DNA from: Desulfotalea sp.
GTDB taxonomy: Bacteria > Desulfobacterota > Desulfobulbia > Desulfobulbales > Desulfocapsaceae
Direction: 5' to 3'
Assembly (NCBI GenBank): GCA_002733995.1
Contig: NVXR01000040.1
Location: 1 to 45,427 of the forward strand
Length of the DNA: 45,427 bases
Position numbers and translations under genes: made by a program. The notes below the pieces were generated by a model. The model made no database searches and was not told the origin of the DNA. It worked only from the letters and a program-made list of their open reading frames with translations. Each line of letters begins with the position of its first letter. Positions within the stretch are counted from its first letter, which is position 1. Positions 9,019-16,232 of the stretch are shown piece by piece.

Positions 9019-9294
9019 CTATCTAAAAAAGAAATATGTGTTTAATTCATTGTATAAAACATCACCACTTGTTATGGTGGTGTCTGTAGCATCGTCACGG
9101 ACTACATTATCAACCTTTTCATAAGGGAATATAGCTTTTACCACACCTACGCTTTGAACATCTACCCCATCAATACGGCCTGATTTATTCCTATATACTG
9201 AGAAATTAGGCATCAATGAATAAGGTTGAAAAGCCGCATCCGTGCTTGTTACCTCAACGTTACCGTTTGCTAGTTTTGTAATTGTAAGTCCCAT
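9019..9294 (-). CDS. Stand-alone fibre anchor domain (91 aa)
   Basis: The whole protein aligns by eye with residues 1-90 of the 590-aa adhesin. Shared pieces are MGLxITKL, NVEVTST, SVYRNKS, RIDG, AIF-YEKVD and VVR. It ends at FFFR where the larger protein continues into its fibre part, so it is a free anchor module. It may sit on the virion as a decoration protein, compete with the long fibre for attachment sites, or be the remnant of a lost fibre. It begins 6 bases after the upstream gene. Confidence 0.7.
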   Translation of the reverse strand: MGLTITKLANGNVEVTSTDAAFQPYSLMPNFSVYRNKSGRIDGVDVQSVGVVKAIFPYEKVDNVVRDDATDTTITSGDVLYNELNTYFFFR

Positions 9295-9300
9295 TTCTTA

Positions 9301-10380
9301 TTATGTTAATGTGCCTATTTTGATATAGCCACCGAAGTAGCCCTCTTTAAGGCTATCAATTTCTTTTGTTAATCTCTTTAATTCCCCCCATAACATAGGC
9401 CGTAACCCGGTTATTTTAACTGCTTTATCCGTGGTTTGCCCGTCAATTTCTTGTAACATTCTAACAACGTTTATTTCTGAGCTTCTTTGATTCTTATTGC
9501 TCCTGTCGCTACTTAACGATAAGCTGATAAGTTTAATGCAGTAATCTAAATAAATAGCGTACCCGAATAGCCTTTGGTTTTGTAATATCATGTCCGTGTA
9601 ATCATAGTAAACGGATATGTCAGGGTTTAGCCCGGTAGCTAAATCAAAACCTTCTCTAGTGGTTAGATCTGGTAATTCTTCTAAGGTAACACCTCTAAAT
9701 AATGTTGGTTCCCACCATAGGCACGAAATAACCGATTCTACATTACTCCTATCGTAATCCCTTTTATATGGTTTTAAAGTACCTAAATCTACATCATTGG
9801 TTAAGTAACCTAAATAGTAATCCCCCTTATATGTGCCGTCTGTGTTATCAATAACCCAAGTTAATTCCTCTACTTGATGAGAACTTGTGATAGTGATAGT
9901 TTGGCTTTGTATCGGTTCTTTTTTAGCGGTATTAAATAGTAATAGTTTTAAATCTCCCGTACCCTCAAAATCTAATAACACCCTGGTAATTTCAAGGGCT
10001 ACATTCTTTTCTAACGATACTTCTAATCTATACCCTACAAATCCATCCGGTAAGGTTTCGGTATTTACTTTGTTTTGCGCATATTGATAAAATAACTGTC
10101 TGTCTATAAAGTCAGATTTATTAAATACAGCGTTGCACACGCTTGATATACTTGATTCCTGTTGATGCTTTAAGAACTCGTTAAAATCAGTATCATCTAT
10201 TGCCGGGAAATCCTGCAACTCCTTAATGTTTTTGACTTTTACATATGGATTATCCGTAACATAGCGGCCTGATTTACTAGCTAAGTTAGCAGCGTCCAAA
10301 ATCTGATATTCGGGATCGTAGGGGTTTCGCATCCCCACAATCCCGTAAGTACCAGCCTCAACTTTAACTTTATTAAACAT
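9301..10380 (-). CDS. Structural protein after major capsid gene (359 aa)
   Basis: A 359-aa protein directly follows the major capsid gene. The start is placed at ATG 10380 (MFNKVKVEAG) because the codon before it is TTG. A central segment (about residues 110-200) is beta-rich and looks like a carbohydrate-binding or jelly-roll insert, and the C-terminal third is helical. Position suggests a head-proximal connector, or a base that holds the following fibres. I do not recognise a named family. Confidence 0.5.
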   Translation of the reverse strand: MFNKVKVEAGTYGIVGMRNPYDPEYQILDAANLASKSGRYVTDNPYVKVKNIKELQDFPAIDDTDFNEFLKHQQESSISSVCNAVFNKSDFIDRQLFYQYAQNKVNTETLPDGFVGYRLEVSLEKNVALEITRVLLDFEGTGDLKLLLFNTAKKEPIQSQTITITSSHQVEELTWVIDNTDGTYKGDYYLGYLTNDVDLGTLKPYKRDYDRSNVESVISCLWWEPTLFRGVTLEELPDLTTREGFDLATGLNPDISVYYDYTDMILQNQRLFGYAIYLDYCIKLISLSLSSDRSNKNQRSSEINVVRMLQEIDGQTTDKAVKITGLRPMLWGELKRLTKEIDSLKEGYFGGYIKIGTLT

Positions 10381-10414
10381 CAACGGTAATTAAATTAAAC
10401 TAAAGCAATAATTA

Positions 10415-11440
10415 TTATACTCTACCGAAAGCCATTATCCCGGTTTCGTTAGCGGTAGTAGATGGTGCGATGTCTAAAGAAACATCCTGTGAAATCTCAA
10501 CTTGTGTGATCTCATCTTGAAGATACCCACCAAAAGTAGTCCCATCACCTCTCTCATCGTAAGAGTGTACAGCGTATGATAACCCATCAACTGGATTAAT
10601 AATGCTTCCGTAAACTTGTTCTTTAGTATCTATACCCATTCTGTTTTGTACAGGAATCCAAGGCATTGCCCCGATTGATCCTTGAGGTACAGCTAACCAA
10701 AATCCATCATAAGTACCCGTTAATCCATCAGATGCAGCGTTTAATTTTGGATCGTGAATAAATGTAAGCCCACCACTTTGAAAAGATGTATTTACTGAGT
10801 TACCACTACCTTGATTGAATAAAAATTCAAATTGATTAAAAGATGTCGAATCACAAACCAAATCAAAGATTACTCCCTGGTATTTGTTCATATCCATTAC
10901 TGTCTTAGTAATTTGCGCCATTCTATCACCGTTTGTTGATCCGGTAATTTGGAATACAAAATCAGTTAAATCAAATAAACCTTCTGAATCAGCTACGTTC
11001 ACTTGGGATCTACCACCAAAAAGAGTCCCGGAAGCAACCGTTTCTAATCCTTCCGCCATATTCGCCACTACATTTTGCATTTGACTCATCAACATCTCTT
11101 GAAGAGAATAGATTTTGTTATCAGATGCCTTTAATGTTTGTGCGTACTTATCGGTGTAAGTTGTCCATGTGTGATTAACTACAGCCGAATCCCCTTGTAC
11201 ACCTACATGTAAGTGAGATCTAGCTGATCCTAGCGCTCTTGATTGGCGAATAGGGTAGTTTGATTGGATAGCTCTGTCTTCACGTGTTCTTCCTTCCATA
11301 TAAGAAGGTAGCATGAATTGAGTATTTCTTAAGAATAATTTAAAAACCTCAGGGTCTCTAAATCTAAGTTCGTTGTTTTTGAATGCGTTCTCTAACTTAG
11401 TTTGAAAAGTTACAAGCTCCGCTGTGCTAAAATTAGCCAT
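10415..11440 (-). CDS. Major capsid protein
   Basis: A 341-aa protein starting MANFSTAELVTFQTKLENAF. It comes after terminase, portal and scaffold-like genes, has its own leader and promoter-like box, and follows a strong terminator, as expected for the most abundant virion protein. Length and alternating helix/strand composition fit an HK97-fold capsid subunit without a long N-terminal scaffold domain, which matches the separate scaffold-like gene upstream. No protease gene was identified, so capsid maturation may be protease-free. A fold search was not possible here. Confidence 0.8.
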   Translation of the reverse strand: MANFSTAELVTFQTKLENAFKNNELRFRDPEVFKLFLRNTQFMLPSYMEGRTREDRAIQSNYPIRQSRALGSARSHLHVGVQGDSAVVNHTWTTYTDKYAQTLKASDNKIYSLQEMLMSQMQNVVANMAEGLETVASGTLFGGRSQVNVADSEGLFDLTDFVFQITGSTNGDRMAQITKTVMDMNKYQGVIFDLVCDSTSFNQFEFLFNQGSGNSVNTSFQSGGLTFIHDPKLNAASDGLTGTYDGFWLAVPQGSIGAMPWIPVQNRMGIDTKEQVYGSIINPVDGLSYAVHSYDERGDGTTFGGYLQDEITQVEISQDVSLDIAPSTTANETGIMAFGRV

Positions 11441-11479
11441 TGTATTGAAATTTAAGTATTAATTGTTTTTATATGAATG

Positions 11480-11534
11480 GAGGTTACTACCTCAAAAGGG
11501 ACTTTCCAATACAATTGGAGATATGCCAAAATTA
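11480..11534 (-). promoter_or_regulatory. Capsid gene leader: -7 box plus two hairpins
   Basis: On the minus strand TAATTTTG (11534-11527) fits the Bacteroidota -7 element, though no matching -33 box was seen. Two perfect short hairpins follow: CCAAT-TGT-ATTGG (11518-11506) and GAGGT-AGTA-ACCTC (11493-11480). They lie about 40-80 nt before the capsid ATG and may stabilise the abundant capsid mRNA. Confidence 0.45.
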
Positions 11535-11573
11535 AGTCTTTTTTATTTAACCTTATATTTAATTACATCGCAC

Positions 11574-11602
11574 AAAAAAGCCGAGTAAAGTAATTACTCG
11601 GC
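11574..11602 (-). terminator. Intrinsic terminator upstream of capsid leader
   Basis: A perfect 9-bp stem GCCGAGTAA/TTACTCGGC with a 5-nt loop is followed by six T on the minus strand. It ends the small-gene transcript and insulates the capsid gene, which then appears to start its own message. Confidence 0.85.
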
Positions 11603-11620
11603 CAGGCTGTTGTTTTGTTA

Positions 11621-11800
11621 TTATGCGTACACTTTATCTTTCTTCTTTTCGCTACCCCACCACATTATTTTGCAAAGGAATTGTGCGCTTACTCCGTTCT
11701 TTTTGCATATAGCTTTAATACGTGTTTGAGTTGCTGAACCTTTCCGGATCTCGTTTATGGTGTTCTCTATGTGCTGAGAGCGTTCTTTTGATGTTGTCAT
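11621..11800 (-). CDS. Small basic protein, possible HTH (59 aa)
   Basis: A 59-aa ORF runs from ATG 11800 (MTTSKERSQHIENTINEIRK) to TAA 11621. It directly abuts the stop of the 74-aa gene upstream and ends 19 bases before a strong terminator. The central TRIKAICKKNGVSAQFLCKI could form a helix-turn-helix, but this is only a pattern impression. It is rich in Lys, Arg and Cys. Placement within the head gene block may mean a DNA-binding or regulatory role. Confidence 0.55.
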   Translation of the reverse strand: MTTSKERSQHIENTINEIRKGSATQTRIKAICKKNGVSAQFLCKIMWWGSEKKKDKVYA

Positions 11801-12025
11801 TTAGTTTTGTAATATTTTACTAGAGTTATTAAAACAATAGCTTATATAGTTGGCGTGCTTTAAAGCTATTGACTTTTCTATTTCATTCATTATTTCGCAA
11901 TCTTCTATGACTAAATAAGGGACTCTCGCAATCTTATATTTTACACCTAGTCCTTCGGCTACAATATTCCAAGCGTTTTTACTTTCGCTATGTTTAACTT
12001 TTGTGTTTGTATTTGGGTTTTCCAT
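11801..12025 (-). CDS. Hypothetical protein (74 aa)
   Basis: A 74-aa protein (MENPNTNTKVKHSESKNAWN) with no recognised family, signal or membrane segment. A conserved hairpin element sits about 15 nt before its ATG, and a branched-RNA-like segment lies further upstream. Its expression is therefore likely controlled at the RNA level. It abuts the next gene as TAA then ATG. Confidence 0.55.
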   Translation of the reverse strand: MENPNTNTKVKHSESKNAWNIVAEGLGVKYKIARVPYLVIEDCEIMNEIEKSIALKHANYISYCFNNSSKILQN

Positions 12026-12039
12026 ACCTTTTGTTTTAT

Positions 12040-12063
12040 GCTCCCTACATTGATGCGGGTAGC
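12040..12063 (-). promoter_or_regulatory. Repeated hairpin element, copy A
   Basis: Minus strand: GCTACCC, an 11-nt loop (GCATCAATGTA), then GGGAGC and CATAA, with one bulged A. The same architecture, bulge and loop length recur at 34970-34997. Both copies have the 11-nt box ACGAAACAAAC upstream, here at 12116-12106. The loop contains CATCAATG, the exact complement of CATTGATG in the other copy. It lies just before the ATG of the 74-aa gene. Confidence 0.6.
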
Positions 12064-12084
12064 CTTATAGTTACATTAAAATAC

Positions 12085-12181
12085 ATAGAGTAGCACAGCG
12101 TATCCGTTTGTTTCGTCTCACCAAACTCAGATTGGCTAACTTCACTGCAAAACTTAAAAACCCTAAAGGGGCTACTCTCTA
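12085..12181 (-). ncRNA. Candidate structured RNA in the 176-bp gap
   Basis: A closing helix of 8 bp joins AGAGTAGC (12178-12171) to GCTACTCT (12094-12087). It encloses at least two hairpins: CCC-TTTA-GGG, and GTTTG-GTGAGACGAAA-CAAAC. No ORF explains the stretch. It is not a tRNA (no CCA end or standard T-loop). The fold could also form on the plus strand, so the strand is assigned from the direction of all genes. It may be a leader, a processed small RNA or a virion-assembly RNA. Confidence 0.45.
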
Positions 12182-12201
12182 TATTTATGAGTGCATCATG
12201 T

Positions 12202-12795
12202 TTAACCTGCTATTTTATTCCAGCATTTTGAGCACAATGTTTTTCTATTACCTATGCCATGTGTTGCAGTTTCTTTGTCACCACTTATACATAACGCATC
12301 CTTCGTCACAATAACATTATGTGTATTTAATTTTAAAACTTCGCTTTGGTGGTACTCCTCTAAAAGTGTAGCCATTAATTCGGTACAGGTTTTTGTTTCG
12401 GTATCATATAATAGCATCTTAGCCAATTCACTTCTACCGCTATTTATTAAAAATTTCTGTGCGTTATCTATATTCATATCTTTAGTTTCGTTCGTTTTAT
12501 CGTAATTATCATTTTCAGTTTTAACAATTGCCGCTAACTGTTTCTTAGCTTCTTCCTCTGCTCTAATGGCTTTAATCCATTTATTTTCCTTGGCCTTGGG
12601 TGCTATAGCAGCTGCAAATTCTTTCATTTTTGCGTCAACCTGTTTTAATTCCGATACTCTTTCCCTCCTAATTTTAGATAGTTCGGCATAAGTCATATCA
12701 TCATAACTGCCCACTATACCGTACACCCTTAACTTTAATAGCTTATTATCACTTAATAGGCTTTTATATCTTTCAGTACTCATTATCTTAATCAT
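12202..12795 (-). CDS. Hypothetical protein with C-terminal Cys pair (197 aa)
   Basis: A 197-aa protein. Residues about 40-120 are helical and charged, probably coiled coil, and the end has LCSKCWNKIAG with a CxxC that could bind zinc. It lies between scaffold-like and capsid genes and is followed by the RNA-structured gap. ATG 12795 is preceded by an A-rich leader, and an alternative ATG lies four codons later. Function unknown. Confidence 0.55.
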   Translation of the reverse strand: MIKIMSTERYKSLLSDNKLLKLRVYGIVGSYDDMTYAELSKIRRERVSELKQVDAKMKEFAAAIAPKAKENKWIKAIRAEEEAKKQLAAIVKTENDNYDKTNETKDMNIDNAQKFLINSGRSELAKMLLYDTETKTCTELMATLLEEYHQSEVLKLNTHNVIVTKDALCISGDKETATHGIGNRKTLCSKCWNKIAG

Positions 12796-12814
12796 AATTT
12801 CGTTTCGTTTTTAT

Positions 12815-13051
12815 TTAGTATGATAATCGATAATTATTCATAAATCGTTCCTGCAAGTCTGATTTATTACCTACCCAAAAAGCAAACTCTATTAATGTAT
12901 AATGTCTATGTGGATGTGGATGAGAAAATGACCTACCCATTAATACATACCATCGGTTAACATATAATTCGGCATTTTTATTTTCACCGCTACATTCAGC
13001 TTTGGGTAATTTAAGATATTCTTTATATGCATTTTTTATCTTCTCTTCCAT
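12815..13051 (-). CDS. Hypothetical protein (78 aa)
   Basis: A 78-aa protein with His-rich SFSHPHPHRHYTLIEFAFWVG and a helical N-terminus (MEEKIKNAYKEYLKLPKAEC). The HPHPHRH run suggests metal binding, but no family was recognised. It is the first gene after a terminator and has a good Bacteroidota-type promoter. Its ATG has the recurring AAACTAAAGATATG leader. Confidence 0.6.
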   Translation of the reverse strand: MEEKIKNAYKEYLKLPKAECSGENKNAELYVNRWYVLMGRSFSHPHPHRHYTLIEFAFWVGNKSDLQERFMNNYRLSY

Positions 13052-13065
13052 ATCTTTAGTTTCAC

Positions 13066-13096
13066 CAAAAGTAAGTTAATCTTTTCAATTGACAAA
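13066..13096 (-). promoter_or_regulatory. Bacteroidota-type promoter
   Basis: TTTG (13096-13093), a 19-nt spacer and TACTTTTG (13073-13066) match the TTTG-N19-TAnnTTTG rule. The spacer contains CAATTGAAAAGA, which recurs near the promoter-like site at 22.72 kb. It would start a transcript about 15 nt before the 78-aa gene ATG. Confidence 0.7.
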
Positions 13097-13108
13097 GCGT
13101 TTACAAAG

Positions 13109-13137
13109 AAAAAAGCCCACTAATTTAATAGTAGGCT
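13109..13137 (-). terminator. Intrinsic terminator after scaffold-like gene
   Basis: A 9-bp stem AGCCTACTA/TAGTGGGCT (one G-U pair) with a 6-nt loop is followed by six T on the minus strand. It closes the terminase-portal-scaffold transcript just upstream of a new promoter. Confidence 0.8.
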
Positions 13138-13155
13138 TCCTTTTTGTGTGTGTTG

Positions 13156-13980
13156 TTATACGGCTAAAGCTCCGGATTCGAGACGTTCGTTCTTAATCGT
13201 ATTGAACTCTGTACTGTTAAGGTATATTTTCTTTTCCCTCATTTCATCAATAAACTCCGATGTAGTTTGTTTAGCTCCACCACTTGATGAGTCACCACCT
13301 CCAGCTCCTCCTTTAGGAGTTTTAAGCAATGCCGGCATACCAGTAAAGAAATCTGTTACGACTTTCTCAATAGGCAAATTAGACATCAAGCTATCTTTTA
13401 ACGGTTCTCCATTGGCTCCTATACCAAACATTGATCCGTTATCATCAAACCCTATCTTAACTCTGGAGTCCAAGGCCATCATAGCTAATTCGGTATCAAT
13501 TACATTGTCAGGAATAAGCGATCTTAATACTGTTTGCTTTTTGAAGTTGTTTTTATCGGCTACATTATCACTCTTTAACTGAGTGATGTTAGTCTCATAA
13601 GCTAATGCATTAACTCTCATTGCGTCCAGATCCTTTGTTAACTGTGTAACCTTTTCCCCTGGTTCGATATTAGCTTCTTTAATAGCCTTATCAATATTAC
13701 CCTTAAGGAATACTTGGATAGCCTTAATAGATGAATCAGTGGACTTGTGCGCCCCGTTAACTTCTTCAAGACCTAATCCTTTTAGTAGTTCTTTTCGCCC
13801 TATCTCATGCTCGGTCTTATCTCTGCCAGTCGTTAGGTTAGCCCTTAACTCGGCATCTTCCTTTACTGTATTAATAATTAAATCGCTTGTAATGTCTATT
13901 GATTCTTTTTTGTCTTCTAAGGCTTTTGTTAATACGCTGTCCTCAATTTCTATTAATTTACCGTTGATGTTTAACTTCAT
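13156..13980 (-). CDS. Scaffold-like capsid assembly protein (274 aa)
   Basis: A 274-aa, highly charged and mostly helical protein. It has a coiled-coil-like centre (about residues 90-160), a Gly/Ser linker (KGGAGGGDSSSGGAK, about residues 222-236) and a short C-terminal helix region. This design fits phage scaffolding proteins, whose C-terminal helix binds the capsid subunit. It lies between portal and capsid genes and is followed by a terminator. The call rests on architecture and gene order. Confidence 0.65.
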   Translation of the reverse strand: MKLNINGKLIEIEDSVLTKALEDKKESIDITSDLIINTVKEDAELRANLTTGRDKTEHEIGRKELLKGLGLEEVNGAHKSTDSSIKAIQVFLKGNIDKAIKEANIEPGEKVTQLTKDLDAMRVNALAYETNITQLKSDNVADKNNFKKQTVLRSLIPDNVIDTELAMMALDSRVKIGFDDNGSMFGIGANGEPLKDSLMSNLPIEKVVTDFFTGMPALLKTPKGGAGGGDSSSGGAKQTTSEFIDEMREKKIYLNSTEFNTIKNERLESGALAV

Positions 13981-13982
13981 GA

Positions 13983-14528
13983 CTATTTATTTTCGTTGAT
14001 TAATTTGATTAATGCCTCTTCTTTGTGTGCGTGGTGGTATTTATACTCCATTGAATCACAATAAGATTTTAACTCTTCTAATGACCATGCACTGTAATCG
14101 GTTCCTTTTGACTCTTTAGGCTGCTCTTTAGGTGTAGTAATCTTTGCCTTGGCTTCTGCCAATTCCTTTTTAAGAGCTTCAATTTCGTTTGTGTTTGAAC
14201 TAGGATTAATAGCCTTTCCAATCATTTCAGCTAATCCGGAAACCCCTACAGAATCCACTTCTTTACGCTTTACACGTTTGGCTTGATTCTCTTTACGCTT
14301 TTCTAAAAATAACAATGTAGCCTCTTCGTCTACTTCGTAATGGTGATCTACAGGCATTTCATCCGTGGCATTGTTTGCACGTTCTACCATGTGGCGTAAA
14401 TAAGGCGCTAGATTCCCCCTGGTGAAGTTGCCCTCTACCTTGTTCCTCCAATGCTTATTTGACGGCTTAAGCTCCGTACCATTGTTTAGCGTTAGCTTTA
14501 CAGCCAGTACTATTATTGAATTATTCAT
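13983..14528 (-). CDS. Head gene-block protein with C-terminal HeH/LEM-like domain (181 aa)
   Basis: Residues 1-60 are compact, 70-140 are charged and likely coiled coil, and about 148-180 (WSLEELKSYCDSMEYKYHHA) look like a HeH/LEM or SAP-like helix-extended-helix domain, which often binds DNA or proteins in phage head genes. It is located between portal and scaffold-like genes. The exact role is unknown. Confidence 0.55.
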   Translation of the reverse strand: MNNSIIVLAVKLTLNNGTELKPSNKHWRNKVEGNFTRGNLAPYLRHMVERANNATDEMPVDHHYEVDEEATLLFLEKRKENQAKRVKRKEVDSVGVSGLAEMIGKAINPSSNTNEIEALKKELAEAKAKITTPKEQPKESKGTDYSAWSLEELKSYCDSMEYKYHHAHKEEALIKLINENK

Positions 14529-14540
14529 ATTGCTTTTTAT

Positions 14541-16166
14541 TTAATTACTTACTGTTTTATCCTCCGGCTTTGGGTTAGCTACTACGTATGCGTCCCAATC
14601 CGATTGTAATTGCATTAAATCCTTAGAGTGATCTACTATATTCCACCACTTAGGGAAAATGACTTTCTTGTACGACTCATCAGCCCCGTATCTATCAAAT
14701 ACATCCTGTTCAGAATTATGTACGTATGGTTCAACCTTTCTTTTGTTTTGTGCTACAGTTAGATTTGTTAAGTTATTTTGATACTTAGCTAATAAATATT
14801 CATCTAATAACTTATCCAAAATGGTAACGTTAGACCCTGCTTTAACCGCTTCATTGTATTTATCCAATATAGTATCGGCACTTTCAATAATAAACCTTTT
14901 ACCGTAAGTGAATTGAATAGCTGTTTTCTCTACGGGACCACCATTGATATAGTTTTCTACAAAATAACCTAATTGATTATGTACCCATTCAACGCGGTTT
15001 GATAAGTATGATAATTTATTAATAACCGGTTGAACATCAATAAATCTACCGGTAGCTGTTTCGTTTGTTCCTTCCGCAACTCTTCTAGTTCCCCAATACG
15101 TAGCGTCTGCCCGATCTTCGAACTTAGTCATTTGTTCATCGTGCATGGTAATAGTCGCTAAATCTGGACTAATAAACCCTGCTAAGTCATTAGCTAATAC
15201 CGGATCATCCTTGTCTCTAGGGGTTTCAATTTCAATTATATCTGTAACATCTTTTGATTTAGCCCCGCCATCACATCTACTACATGCCTTTTCATTATCT
15301 CCTGCACCCGTTTTACCGGTTCCCTTACAATTACGACACGTTTGTACGTATCTATATGTAATAGGAAATCCATTTTGTTTTTTATAGATTGTTTGTATTG
15401 ACGAATCAATAGCGTAAAACTCTAATAAATTGGTAATATCATTTATTGTAGGAACTCTAACCTCTTCACCTATGATTTCTTTTTCAGATAGTATAATAGC
15501 GGGCGGCATTCCAAATGGATGTTCGAATGTTTTTTCTTCAATCTCTGTGAAATCTAATCCTACTTGTTTTATTCTCCAGTCTTTTTTATCATCTACAACA
15601 CGCCATTCCTTAAACGGTGTATTACTGGATGTCATTTCGTCTGTTGGTTCGAATATTACTACCTCTGTTAATTGCCCGTTAGATTTATAGTACCTAATAT
15701 CATTGATTGATTTGTATGTAGGGTAAATATCCTCTTCACCTCTATACTCAACGAATATAAGCCCGTTAGGATCTACGTCTAATAACTGGAAATAGTTTTC
15801 GGATAGGTAATGCTTGATAGATTTTTGACCTTTAAAATTAGTCATTGCTTCATCAAACCTTTCTCTATGAACCTTGTTAGCTATATCATTTTTGTTTGTG
15901 CCTCCACTCGCAGTAAATACATTTATCACAGCTTCTTTTATCCTAGCCACTAAATCTCTAATATCTTTTGAATACTTATCCCTGGCTATTGCCCTATCAG
16001 AAGATTCTAGCTTTTCAAATTGCGTTATTAGTACCTTATTGAAATCCTTTCCCGTGACTAATGCGTTTAGATACACGTGCTTTTTCCTAGCCGTAATAAC
16101 CCAACTAGGGGTTTTTTGATACTTTTGTATCTCAGCTATTACTTCCTCAACGGTGTTAAATGTCAT
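14541..16166 (-). CDS. Portal protein with four-cysteine insert
   Basis: A 541-aa protein directly after the large terminase, with length and gene order of a portal subunit, the 12-mer ring through which DNA enters the head. An unusual zinc-ribbon-like insert, CRNCKGTGKTG followed by CSRCDGG, occupies about residues 277-301 (Cys 277, 280, 295, 298). It resembles the CxxCxGxG knuckles of DnaJ. The C-terminal region (residues 350-520) is helical, as expected for the clip/crown parts. ATG 16166 is followed by MTFNTVEEVIAEIQKY. Confidence 0.8.
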   Translation of the reverse strand: MTFNTVEEVIAEIQKYQKTPSWVITARKKHVYLNALVTGKDFNKVLITQFEKLESSDRAIARDKYSKDIRDLVARIKEAVINVFTASGGTNKNDIANKVHRERFDEAMTNFKGQKSIKHYLSENYFQLLDVDPNGLIFVEYRGEEDIYPTYKSINDIRYYKSNGQLTEVVIFEPTDEMTSSNTPFKEWRVVDDKKDWRIKQVGLDFTEIEEKTFEHPFGMPPAIILSEKEIIGEEVRVPTINDITNLLEFYAIDSSIQTIYKKQNGFPITYRYVQTCRNCKGTGKTGAGDNEKACSRCDGGAKSKDVTDIIEIETPRDKDDPVLANDLAGFISPDLATITMHDEQMTKFEDRADATYWGTRRVAEGTNETATGRFIDVQPVINKLSYLSNRVEWVHNQLGYFVENYINGGPVEKTAIQFTYGKRFIIESADTILDKYNEAVKAGSNVTILDKLLDEYLLAKYQNNLTNLTVAQNKRKVEPYVHNSEQDVFDRYGADESYKKVIFPKWWNIVDHSKDLMQLQSDWDAYVVANPKPEDKTVSN

Positions 16167-16232
16167 ACTGTATTATTAGCGTGTAAAGTTACAAACTTTA
16201 TTGTATTTGAGTAATATACTAAAGTTTCTCAA

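Noticed and set aside
12085..12181. tRNA or group I intron fragment
   Set aside because: No CCA end, no T-loop consensus, no anticodon arm of correct size, and the segment is too short and lacks catalytic core motifs for a group I intron.
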